DNA of 64,000 bases from Cannabis sativa (Eukaryota; Streptophyta; Magnoliopsida; Rosales; Cannabaceae): contig NC_083606.1 in assembly GCF_029168945.1 (NCBI RefSeq), forward strand, positions 16,704,041 to 16,768,040, read 5' to 3'. This document shows positions 10,128 through 19,620 of the stretch, piece after piece. Each line of letters opens with the position of its first letter. The stretch's first letter is position 1. Position numbers and translations under genes: made by a program. The notes beneath the pieces are model-generated. The model was not told the origin of the DNA, did not search any database, and worked only from the letters and a program-made list of their open reading frames with translations.

Positions 10128-12202
10128 TGTAACGCCCTAATGCTAAGGCACGCTACAGTGCTTTTTTTTTTTACTGATTGTGCGATCTTTGCTAATCAAA
10201 GAAATTTCTCGAAAAACGTGTCACATTAAAACTTTTGCTTTAAACATTAAACTTTGTAATTTAATAAAATATTTACAAGTGCCGGGATCCCGATTTTTAA
10301 AACTTTACAAACTTTACTTTTTAAATATACATTCCAAAATATACAGATTTACAGGTCGCACAGCGACTTTCAAAATACAACTCCCAGATGTCCCGAGACC
10401 GAACACCTGTGTCGCGCCGCTTGACATGTACAATCTCACCCGAGCTCGGGATCACTCTGTTCGGCCTTCGCCTTTCCTTTACCTACACAAGGAAGCGAAC
10501 CGTGAGTCAACGGACTCGAAGAAATGCATATAACATATCATATAATTTCCGACCTGTAAATAGGCGCCCATACACCTATTTACAGAGCTTAACAGATGAG
10601 TATGAACGTTCTAACTGGGACACGACCATGTACCATGTACCACATACACTCATTATACCTTCGTATTAGTATAGGTAAGGTATGACCGCACCCTGAGTAC
10701 TATCTAGTGTTGTACCACAGACACCTTGTACCTTCCCGTACAAGTGCTAGTAACACTATGATGTACTTCCAAACATCACACACCTTACCAATGCACTTCG
10801 TATCACAACCGTACAAGTGTTGGTAGTGTATGAATCACAATAAATAAGCATGTATACATATTAACACATACATACATTCAGATAACCACATCATACATTA
10901 TACACAGTTCTTACCTGTTTTCCGAATTCAAGTGTGCTAGCCGACCTGAACGGAATTTCTGTGCTAGATGGATGCCCTAATCACATTTTGAAACCGGGTA
11001 AGTCACATGATTAAAACCCTAATCCCGGGAAACCCAAAACCAAAACCCTAGGTTCTGCAATACTCTAAAGGGGTTATTCTAACTCTAGAAATGGGAAAAC
11101 ACCCAACCGAGGTACTGAAATGGACAAAAATTGAGAAAACGAAGTGTTCGGGAATCCTGCCAAAACCGGCAAACCGGTTTTTGGGGCATGGCAAACCGGT
11201 TTGCCGGTTTGCACCAGTATTCCCAAAACACTTCCTTCTTTGCTCAATTTTCCACCAAATGATACCAAACTCTCCAGAGCTCCTAATCAAGGCATACACA
11301 ATAAAACCCAGCCAGTATTTCACAGAAAAACTCAGTGTAAACAAATATGCCATTAGAGATCAAAACTTTGAACTCAAAGCTCAAACTTGAACAATACCAA
11401 ATCAAATCATCAAAACCAGCAACAAGAGGTTAATACCAACTCAAATGAACCTAGAAAACCAAACCCTAAGCAAACCTAATCCTAACAGCCCCAATTTCAC
11501 AAAATCACACATCCAAACCAATAAAACTTAAAGAAAATAAAGAAGAAAGCTACAAGGGCTTACCTTAGTCCTAAGAACCTTGAATCTCTAGTTGATATCC
11601 AGCAAAATAAAGGAGCTGAACTTGGTTCCTTCTGGTCTAGGTTGGCCGAGCAAAGAGAAAGGGGAAAAGGTTGATTTTCCTCAATTTTGACTTTTCTTTC
11701 TTTTCTTTTTAATTTCCCTCAAAAGAAAAAGGATTCAAATAAATCCTTTGCTGAAATTACTGCTAGGTGTCACCCTAAAAGGCAGCCACCAACTCCCTTT
11801 TTGGTAATTACTAAAATGCCCTCAAAATTATAACTTGGGTATTTCTAAAGCTAGGGGTAAAATGGTCAAATTCCATAACCCCGCTCAATCCCGATATTTT
11901 ATTCTCTCTAAATTATTTCCCACTATGAAATAAGGTTCTAAACTTACCCATGTGATCAATCTAGCCATCCATCGCATTTTCCGTTGTCGCCAAACAAAAA
12001 TTACAAAAATAACATATTACACATATAAACTAGATAATACCCCTAGAGTTTAATAAAATCTCCGAAATTGAGAAATTATAACTCTAATATTTATTTCTAA
12101 ATATTGGGGTCCACATTAAAATTTAATTCACAAATAATAATAAAATAATAAAAATTAGTGCTAATTGCCTTTTCTAATCATATTACTAGAGCGGTCATTA
12201 CA
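10128..12202 (-). repeat. Gypsy-1 5' LTR
   Basis: 2,075 bp, TG...CA on the minus strand, matching 3133-5211. As the 5' LTR it should hold the promoter and leader for the minus-strand transcript. The near-palindromic aaccggttt blocks recur at 11162-11211. Confidence 0.95.
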
Positions 12203-12343
12203 CCCGACATTGGGGAAGCACTCCTTCCCGGACTCTTCGCCCTCGACCTACTCGGTGACAATCCCCTCACCATTTCCTCTTTTAATGCTGTGAAAAAACC
12301 CTGCTTTCTCTCCATTTTTACAGCTCTGCTAGTGAACTTCTGA
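12203..12343 (+). pseudogene. Exon-like captured fragment, part 2
   Basis: Continues the frame of 2961-3132 after removal of Gypsy-1 and one CCCGA copy. The peptide reads DIGEALLPGLFALDLLGDN and then NPLTISSFNAVKKP before a stop at 12341-12343. The last third overlaps the inner edge of the MULE-A right repeat, so the true coding segment may end near 12290. Protein family not recognised. Confidence 0.45.
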
Positions 12344-12853
12344 GCATGAAGAAGAAGAAGAAGAAGAAGGAGGAGGAGGAGGAGGAGGAGGAGGAGGAGG
12401 AGGAGGAGGAGGGGGCGGCGGGAAGAGAAGAAGAGAAAGAGGGATTAGGGTTTTTACAGCTTTGCTAGTGAAAACTTCTAAGCATGAAGAAGAAGAAGAA
12501 GAAGGAGGAGGAGGAGGAGGAGGAGGAGTAGGGGGCGGCAGGAAGAGAAAGAGGAATTAGGGTTTTTTTTTTTTTTTTAATTTTTACAAAAGAAATTTTT
12601 TAATTTTTTTATGTTTAAAATAATTAATTTTTTTATTTTTTAAATATTTATTTACGTGGACAAATCAAATTGTGCCACGTGTACACTGTGTACATGTGGA
12701 CATTCTACCATGGCAGTTAACAGCCAAAAATGGATGGAAAAGGGGTAACTGCTAACAGAACTTGAGTTTAGGAGGTTTTACCACCAAAATTTTAGAATTT
12801 GGGGTTAGTTGTAAAAACCTGGCCACTTAAGGAGGTTATGCCGCAAATAACTC
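12344..12853 (-). repeat. MULE-A right terminal inverted repeat, internally duplicated
   Basis: Inverted match to 1957-2484. The block comprising 'cagctttgctagtg', 'catgaagaagaag', a GAG/GGA microsatellite and 'gattagggttttt' occurs twice in tandem (about 12318-12455 and 12458-12565), so this end has been duplicated relative to the left. The outer 190 bp contain the CACGTG palindrome at 12675-12699, with one mismatch. Confidence 0.82.
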
Positions 12854-13001
12854 ATAAAAAAGTAATTTTATAGTTGTTTTTTAAATTTATTAAGTAAAAT
12901 ATAAATAAATAAAAAAATTGTGTTTTCTCTGCTACAAATTAAGTTTTAATATATAAGTAAAAATTTAATTTTAATTTTTTTTAATTAAAATATATATATA
13001 A

Positions 13002-13199
13002 GGGATATTTGCGGCAAAAGTTCCCAAATAGTTCACGTTGATGCAGATTAGTCCCCAAGCTCCAATAATAGCGGCAATAGTACCTAAGCTGGACTCTCGT
13101 GTTTGTCCGTTCATACCACAGCTGTTAGTATGACTAACGGTACACGTGTACGCATAGGATTTAATAGTTGTATTTTTATTTATTTCTTTTCAAAATTGA
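13002..13199 (+). repeat. MULE-B left TIR
   Basis: 198 bp, inverted match to 18354-18551 with about eight differences. It contains a perfect 12-bp palindrome gtacacgtgtac at 13140-13151. It lies about 230 bp upstream of the GRF gene start and is probably its promoter, as MuDR TIRs are for mudrA and mudrB. Confidence 0.95.
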
Positions 13200-13430
13200 A
13201 AAAATAAAATATTTTTCCAAATTAAAAATTTAAATAATTTAATTTTTTTAACTAAATTACAAAATAAAATTAAAAACGGATACCAAAAAACTAAAAGAAG
13301 AAAACCCCATCACCCTGAATCCCAAATCCCTAATCGCGATTCTATCTGGCGAGGTACCCAGAAATCGAAAGGAGGTCTGTGTAAATCGAGAGAGAGCTGA
13401 GCTTGAAAGATTCATTCGTGGAAGGTGAAA

Positions 13431-13976
13431 ATGGACGGGGAGGGTTCTTACAGTAGTTCCACTCGTCGAAGGTCGAAAGGAGTGGTTAGTTCTGGTTATC
13501 AAAGGGATCCTCAAAATTGTTACGGTGGCATTCCGTGGATCGTTAGAACATCATGGACCGAAGCAAACCCAGGACGTTGTTTTAGGAAATGCAGGCTAGC
13601 ATATGTAAGCCATTGTTATTTCCCTTTCAGTTTTGTTTTTGAATATTATTGTTTATGTTAAGTTATTCAAGGTGAAAAGTTTGAAATTTATCCACAGGAG
13701 GATGGTAGAGGGTGTAAGTTTTTTGAATGGGTGGATGTTGATTCTTGTATGAAGTGCAGAGAGTTAATACCAGGACTTCTGAGGAAGATAAGTAAGCTTG
13801 AAGATCAGTTGATGTTGTATGAGTCAAACGAAGATTTGAAAGAATTCAAGGACATTCCAAAAGGATGTAGCAATGTTCAGGAGTGTGATTGTGGTCATAT
13901 ATGGTTGTTGAAGAACTTGAAAACCATTCTCATTACTATTTGTGTTATTGGTTTTGTATTTTTTATGCTTAACTAG
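13431..13976 (+). CDS. GRF-type zinc-finger protein with coiled coil and C-terminal membrane segment
   Basis: I read two exons: 13431-13604 (58 codons) and 13698-13976 (92 codons plus stop), split by a 93-bp GT-AG intron (gtaagc...ccacag) in phase 0. The 150-residue product has a basic Ser/Arg start, a GRF zinc finger at residues 30-71 (CYGGIPWIVRTSWTEANPGR, then C54, then GCKFFEWVD), a likely coiled coil at 79-105 (LLRKISKLEDQL) and a hydrophobic anchor at about 130-149. The intron falls inside the GRF motif, and splicing rejoins it exactly, which is strong support. Most plant GRF fingers start CxCG; here the second cysteine is Gly32, so metal binding may be altered. It is transcribed toward the transposase gene from the left TIR, in the place mudrB holds in MuDR. 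Role unknown; regulation or targeting of transposition is an inference. Confidence 0.82.
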
Positions 13977-13992
13977 AAGTGTTAATCACTAA

Positions 13993-14165
13993 GTTTGTAA
14001 TGGCATTGTCTTTGTTTTGTATCAAACAGTTTGTAATGACATTGCCTTCTTTGAATCAAATTGTTTGCAATGGCATTGTCTTTTTTTGGTATGAAACAGT
14101 TTGTAATGACATTGCCTTGTATGAATCAAACAGTTTGTAATGATATTGCCTTTTATGAATCAAAG
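13993..14165 (+). repeat. Five tandem copies of a ~35-bp unit downstream of the GRF gene
   Basis: The unit gtttgtaatgacattgcctt plus about 15 bp of tttgaatcaaaca-like sequence is repeated five times right after the GRF stop codon. Copies alternate slightly (ggcattgtc versus gacattgcc). It would lie in the 3' UTR of the GRF transcript. Terminator or spacer role is speculative. Confidence 0.85.
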
Positions 14166-14439
14166 TTATTTCCTTCTCAGATTTGTCCTTATTTTATCAG
14201 GAAAATGTCTGCATCATAGCAGGAGTAATAGGCCATTGCATATCAGCATTAATAGGCCTTCTATGAATCAAAGTTATTACCTTCAAAGGCAATTGATCAT
14301 ATAATTATGCATTAATAACAAGTATGACAAGTAAATGTACTGCATAGCATAAGATAAAAATAGCAGCCTGTTCTCATAGTTAAATGAAATTATATTAGAT
14401 TAATGTTTAGGTCCAAGTAGTGGCCTTGACATTTCAAAA

Positions 14440-14630
14440 AAAATACAACCACTACTAACAGCTGCATAAATACAAGAACCCTACACATTTCAACCAGAAA
14501 CAACCAATACTAACAGCTGCATAAGTACAAAAAAAACCCTTCACAATTCAACAGATTACAAAGAACATATACAGCAGCACCTAAATTGGGTACAACAACC
14601 CTTGACAATTCAACAAAAAACAATACAATA
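14440..14630. repeat. Short direct repeats between the two MULE-B genes
   Basis: The motif 'ctaacagctgcata.atacaa' followed by 'ccct.cacaattcaac' recurs two to three times at about 65-bp spacing. It occupies the intergenic space where the two convergent transcripts should end. Confidence 0.6.
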
Positions 14631-14647
14631 TAGATTGAGAACAGCAA

Positions 14648-17600
14648 CTAATTTGGTGCAGAGGTTGGTTGGCTTGAACTTGTTTCTCTTGCCTTTTGCT
14701 TCATTCTCCTAATGTTTCTCTTTACAGTTTCAGGGTCTAAATTCTTTTTGGGTGGACGACCCATCTTTTTCTTCTGTGGAGGTTCCTGATTCATGAACAA
14801 GTGCTACTGTCAGATTACATACTTAAACATGGACAATGTATTCAAATTATTAGTGCTTAAGAAATGAATATACCTGAACTTGTACTGGTTTGGGGCAAGT
14901 TTTCTTTGTATGTCCAGGCTGTTTGCAATTAGAGCAGTTGTTGGACTGCCCAAATCTCCTCATTTTAGTTGCACCAGGTGGAGGTTCATCCACTTCTCTT
15001 TTTCTAGATTTCTTGGGCCTACCAGGTAAAACAGTTTCTGGTGGTGGAAGGATTGGATTTTTGCCTTTATCAGGCCAGTGTTCAGGACTAGGCATAGGTG
15101 CAATTGCCCCTGCATAAGTGCCTATGAAGGCTTCCTTCTTGTAACATGCAGCAACAAAATCATAAACCTGAAGCCTTGAATACCATATGCATGTTATTGC
15201 ATGACCACATGGGATACCTGTGAGGTCAAATGATCTGCAAGAGCATGTCTTTTTCTCCAAATTAGTTGCTACCACCTCACCAGAAGGGGCTGTGACCTGG
15301 AATAATCCACCAACAGACTTGGTGCATTGGCATTTCAGTGCCAATTTCTTGTTCTTCTCTAGGATGTCAAAGATCCTTTTCCCCACTGGATTGTTCCACT
15401 TACTCACACTTTCTCTTTGTTTTTGCATTCTATCCATCAACCAATATCGAACATACTCTAACAATGTGATGATTGGCTTGTCTCTACCATCTAAGATTGC
15501 TGAATTGAAACTCTCACACAAATTATTCAACAACATGTCACACTGAACAGATGTCCTGAAGTGGGATTTGGTCCACTCTGTTGGTGATTTTTTGGATAGC
15601 CAATCAAAAGCTTTTTCATTAGTCCCTTTTAAAACATCCAACTTTCTCTTGAATTCCTCAACAGTAGTTGCCCTAGCACATGCCCATAGTTGTTGCTTCA
15701 ACAATAATCCTGGAAACTCCTTCTTAAAGTTGGCATAAAGATGCCTAACACAAAATCGAACCTCAGATCCTTCATACACTGTCCCCACAGCCCTTTCCAA
15801 TCCCTTTTGTCTATCTGAAATGAAGGTGAGTTCTGCAGTGTTCTCCATATGTAAGTCCTCTTTCAGTAGTTCAGCAAACCATGTCCAACTGTCAGTGTTT
15901 TCCTTTTCAGTTACAGCAAAAGCAATAGGAAACATGCTGTTGTTTGCATCAATTCCAATTGCTACAAGCAGCATACCTCTGCAATAGCCTTTCAAGAAGC
16001 ACCCATCTAGCCCAATAATTGGTCTGCAAAATTTGAAGCCAGCTTTACAAGCTGCAAGGCAGATGTAAACCCTTTCAAAAACCCTTTTGTCATCCACTAA
16101 ATTGGATTTGATCAAAGCTGTACTTCCAGGATTAAGTCTCACTAGTTGTGTACAATAATCATCAAGGATTGCATACTGATCTCTCACAGTGCCTTGTACC
16201 TTAGCCATAGCTTTATTCTTAGCTCTGTAAAAAGTCCAAGGGGAGACTTTGGAATACTTATTATCTGAATTTGCCTTCTTGAAATCACCAAATGACATGC
16301 TCGGATTCAATCTGAACTTCTCTAAGAATTCCTTTGCAATCCAATCAGAATCTAGCAGCCTGTTCTCCCATATAATTCCACAGCTGTGTTCATCTTCATA
16401 CTTGTTAATTCTAAATGTAGAAGTATCATCTCTCATACGTCGAGCATACATTAACCACTTACATCCTTCTCCTTTACAATTCACTCTAATTCTCAACTTG
16501 TCATTGTGGATGTACTTATACTCTCTGTCTTGCTGGATGAAATACTCCTTCAAAGCCTCTCTTAGGTGCTCAACAGTAGGGAATTCCATTCCCACTTTGA
16601 ACACAATTTCTTCAGGCCTAAATTGTGGATCAAATTGAATGGGCCTCTTGCCAAGTACTGCTCCATCTTCATCATCACTAACCAAACTTATCAAATCATC
16701 TTCCTCTACATATCCTCCACCTTCCTCTTCATGGTTAGCTTGACTGCTACACAATTCATTCACTGAACCCCACCACTGGCTAGGGTCTACATATCCTCCA
16801 TCTTCATCATCATGCTCTGCATTTTCTGTGTCTTGAGCATATTCTTCTTCTTCAAAGTCAGGATCTTCTGTTTCTTGTTATTTTCTTCTCCTGTTTTGGA
16901 TTGGTGTTTGGGATGCAGCTTGTGATCTGGTTTTAGGTGTGCTTCTTCTGGTTTGGTGAGGTGTTTTGGATGCAATTCTAGACCTGGTTTGGGGTATGCT
17001 TGAACTGCTTTGGGGTGTGGTTCTGGTGGGTGTTTTGGTGGGTGATTGGTGCCTGATTTGGGATCTGGTTTGGGGTGTACTTTTTCTGGTTTGGGTGGGT
17101 GTTTTGGTGGGTGATTGGGAAGTGAATTGGTGACTTGGTTGGGGTGTGGTTTTTCTGGTTTGAGTGGGTGTTTTGGTGGGTGATTGGGAAGCTACATGGT
17201 CACTGCTACTGGTGGTTTGGTGATGTGTTTGGGATGCAGTTTTGGACCTGGTTTGGGGTGTAATTTTTCTGGTTTGGGGTGTGATTTTAGCAGGTGTTTT
17301 GGTGGGTGATCTGGAAGTGAATTGGGATCTTGTTTGGGGTGGGGTTTTCCTGGGTGATAGGGAGGCAATAGGGTGACTGCTTTTGGGTGTGCTACTGCTG
17401 GTTTGGATTGGTGTTTTGGTGGATGTTTTGGTGGTTGGTTGGGTTGCAAATTGGGACCTGGTTTGGGGTGTTTTATTTTTGGTTTGGATGTGTGTTTGGG
17501 AGGGTTTTTTGGTTGGTGTTTTGGTGCCTACTTGGGTTGCAAAGTGGTCACTGGTTAGGGGTGTTGTATTTCTGGTTGGGATGGTGTTTCACTTGGGGAT

Positions 17601-18349
17601 TCGGTTGATAGTTTTCTGGTTTGGGTGGCTGATTGGGGTAGGGTTTCAGAAACTGTTGGGGCTTGTTTCTTTCTGGTTTGTGGTGGACTTTTAATTGGGG
17701 TCTGCCTTGCCCTGTTTCTGGTTTGGGGTGGACTGTTGGTTGGGCTTTGCCTTGGCCTTTTTTGGGATTGTGGGGGACTGTGGGTTGGGCTTTGCCTTGG
17801 CCTTTTCCTGGCTTGAATTGGGCTTTTGGTTGGTGATTGGGCCTTCTCTGTGTGGGCCTCTGTTGGGTTATCCTCAGCAGTGGATCCAACTTCTCCAAAT
17901 ATACCTTCAATTTCTTCTACATTCTCTAATATTTGTACACTAGAGTCACTGTCTCCACTTGAGTCACTGTCTAAATTCTCCACACTATTCTCTTCATTGT
18001 CTTCTTCAATATCTGGCATGTACATGAAGAACTCATCACCATATTGCTCAGAATCACCACTACTAGCTTCTAAATCATCTGCTAGTTCCTCCTCAAGATT
18101 CCTAAGTGCTGCCTTGCTCATAACATAGTCTTCAGGTTGGGCACTTACTCGAACATCAACAACAACATCTGCATCATCAGGGAGTTCTTCTATTATGCAT
18201 CTCTTCAACTTAGGCCCAGCTAATGTAGAGTGTTCTGTAGTTGTCTTCTGACTAGGGCCACCAACAACTGCCAATTCAAGACAGTCCCCTCCAAAAGTCC
18301 CAGATAGATCCACATAAACCTCAACTTTCCTATACCTCTTCCTTCTCAT
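14648..18349 (-). CDS. MURA-type Mutator transposase (one frameshift, one stop)
   Basis: Cut-and-paste transposase. From ATG 18349 a 264-codon frame gives an N-terminal domain, an acidic region and then a Ser/Pro/Thr/Lys-rich repeat linker. A one-base deletion near 17575 moves the linker to another frame, open until TAA at 16878-16880. Past that stop the same frame runs on into the transposase core. Numbering the core from the GTG at 16763: MuDR-type N domain about 56-128; DDE residues D253 (LDGCFLKG), D317 (FISDRQKG), E417 (NNLCESFN); SWIM zinc finger C507, C509, C519, H521; CCHC knuckle (CSNCKQPGHTKKTC) near 610. An 88-bp intron (14786-14873) then joins, in phase 0, a 46-codon last exon with an AT-hook-like GRPPKKN. 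Only two lesions separate this from a gene of roughly 1,130 residues. Confidence 0.9.
16881..17880 (-). repeat. Coding minisatellite: SPTK/PQTRK linker of the transposase
   Basis: About 1 kb of imperfect repeats encoding variants of SPTKTPTQTRKTTPQ and, upstream, QSPTHSPPQSQKRPR. The plus strand is G/T-rich (tttggtgggtg, tggtttggggtg). The repetition holds across the frameshift at about 17575, which proves both halves belong to one protein. The linker joins the N-terminal domain to the catalytic core; it is basic and probably disordered. Confidence 0.85.
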
Positions 18350-18353
18350 GTCA

Positions 18354-18551
18354 TCAATTTTGAAAAGAAATAAATAAAAATACAGCGATTAAATCCTATG
18401 CGTACACGTGTACCGTTAGTCATACTAACGGATGTGGTATGAACGGACAAACACGAGAGTCCAGCTTAGGTACTATTGCCGCTATTATTGGAGCTTGGGG
18501 ATTAATCTGCATCAACATGAACTATTTGGGGACTTTTGCCGCAAATATCCC
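18354..18551 (-). repeat. MULE-B right TIR
   Basis: 198-bp inverted partner of 13002-13199, ending at the TSD. It begins only five bases upstream of the transposase ATG at 18349 (minus strand), so the transposase promoter and 5' leader must lie in the TIR. The gtacacgtgtac palindrome is at 18402-18413. Confidence 0.95.
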
Positions 18552-18560
18552 TATATATAA

Positions 18561-19582
18561 TTCACATGTAAAAATATATTTCTCTTTTTTTTTTTTTTTT
18601 TCTTTTTTTTTTTAAATGGCATATATTCCTCTCTTGTTAACTTGAATTACTACTTTTGATAGTGCCAAAATTTTCCTTTTCTTAAAATTAAATGGATAAT
18701 TGTGCAATCTAATTCAATTACACATCTATTGCGTTAACAATTTTTTTTTTTTGAAATAATTAATAAAGTTAAACGTGGAACTAGGAGAATTTTTTTCTTT
18801 TTTTTTTTTTTTTTTCAGTTCTCCGATTTTAAAATTTTATTTTTAAGAATAGCGAACTGTTTTTTACTATTTTAAAAATTTAATGTTTGACACAAATTTT
18901 TTAAAACTATATTTAAATTTTTTCTTATTAAAAAAAATTAATATTTTAACATCATACTATGACATGAACCATCTGGGTTGGTTTCGGCTCTAGGGTCCAA
19001 ATGTGCGAGCAAAAATATAAAATATAATATGTTAGACAAAAAAAAAATTGTTTTTGAAAATTGAAAACAACATTTTGATGTTTTCTGTTTGCTAGTTTCT
19101 TAAAACTCAATTTTAGTTTTAAAAAACTGTTTTTAAATTTTTTTACCAAACAACCCCGATTAATTTTTAAAAATTATTTTCAATTTTAAAAAACAAAAAA
19201 CAGTTTTTAAGTTGCGAAACCAAATAATCTCTAAATTTGGACGGTATGATTTCTTTCTGGTATTAAGGGATGACGTGTCACAGTAGATGTTATATTTGTT
19301 TCTTTAACACTATATATAGTAATAGTTTAATAATTTTGTACATAATTAAAATAAAAAAAGAGTTGTGACTGGCACAAGAGTCAACAAAACAAGCCCACTA
19401 AGCCGAGTGGAGTGTGTGAGCCGGGGTTTTGCTCATTTATACCGCATGGTATAAACTCTCAACGCATTTTGGAATATCCATTTATCTTTTCTCAAGAAAA
19501 TAGGGAATTCTACATTAAATTACATTAAATAAAATGTGCGTTGGCCAGCTCTGTCACACTCACTCCAGCGTCTCATACAAGC

Positions 19583-19620
<38 letters not shown>

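Larger units (their letters stand above)
3133..12202 (-). mobile_element. Gypsy-1: complete Ty3/gypsy chromovirus, 9,070 bp
   Basis: Two nearly identical LTRs bound an internal domain encoding gag, protease, reverse transcriptase, RNase H, integrase and a chromodomain-like tail, all on the minus strand. The TSD CCCGA is perfect (3128-3132 and 12203-12207). A Met-tRNA primer site and polypurine tract are in the expected places. The gene order and C-terminal chromodomain place it in the chromovirus branch, probably the Tekay/Del group. The coding region is cut by several single-base frameshifts, so as written the copy could not make a full polyprotein. The LTRs differ at only a small number of sites, which suggests a recent insertion. 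Confidence 0.95.
1957..12853. mobile_element. MULE-A, non-autonomous Mutator-like element, split by Gypsy-1
   Basis: The two ends are long inverted repeats that both open with gagttatttgcggcat and match, with scattered differences, for about 370 bp, then run into a CTC/CTT microsatellite. Without the nested Gypsy-1 the element is about 1.8 kb and holds no transposase. It carries a hAT MITE (2548-2739) and an exon-like segment broken by the gypsy insertion. The flanks are AT-rich: atataaaaa on the left and ataaaaaag on the right, so the expected 9-bp target duplication is only approximate and the exact ends may be off by a base or two. Long TIRs with foreign cargo are typical of non-autonomous MULEs and Pack-MULEs. 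The Mutator assignment is from TIR style and resemblance to MULE-B. Confidence 0.8.
13002..18551. mobile_element. MULE-B: two-gene Mutator-like element with perfect 9-bp TSD
   Basis: 5,550 bp bounded by 198-bp inverted repeats that begin gggatatttgcggcaaaag, with the exact 9-bp duplication tatatataa on each side (12993-13001 and 18552-18560). A 9-bp TSD with long TIRs is diagnostic for Mutator-like elements. It holds two genes that start just inside opposite TIRs and converge in the middle: a GRF-zinc-finger protein on the plus strand and a MURA transposase on the minus strand. This is the MuDR mudrB/mudrA layout. Near-identical TIRs and intact ends suggest fairly recent movement. The transposase gene has one frameshift and one nonsense codon. 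Confidence 0.96.

Noticed and set aside
13993..14165. Regular short repeats suggesting a CRISPR array
   Set aside because: No unique spacers between units, eukaryotic context, located in a 3' UTR; a plain tandem array.
17192..17694. Hydrophobic Gly/Trp/Phe/Val-rich plus-strand frames (17373-17694, 17625-17943)
   Set aside because: Antisense shadows of the SPTK/PQTRK coding repeat of the transposase; G/T-rich repeats read as hydrophobic residues.
19060..19240. Possible MITE with 'ccaaacaacccc' and 'gcgaaaccaaataat' ends
   Set aside because: The two ends match in direct, not inverted, orientation and no TSD is visible.
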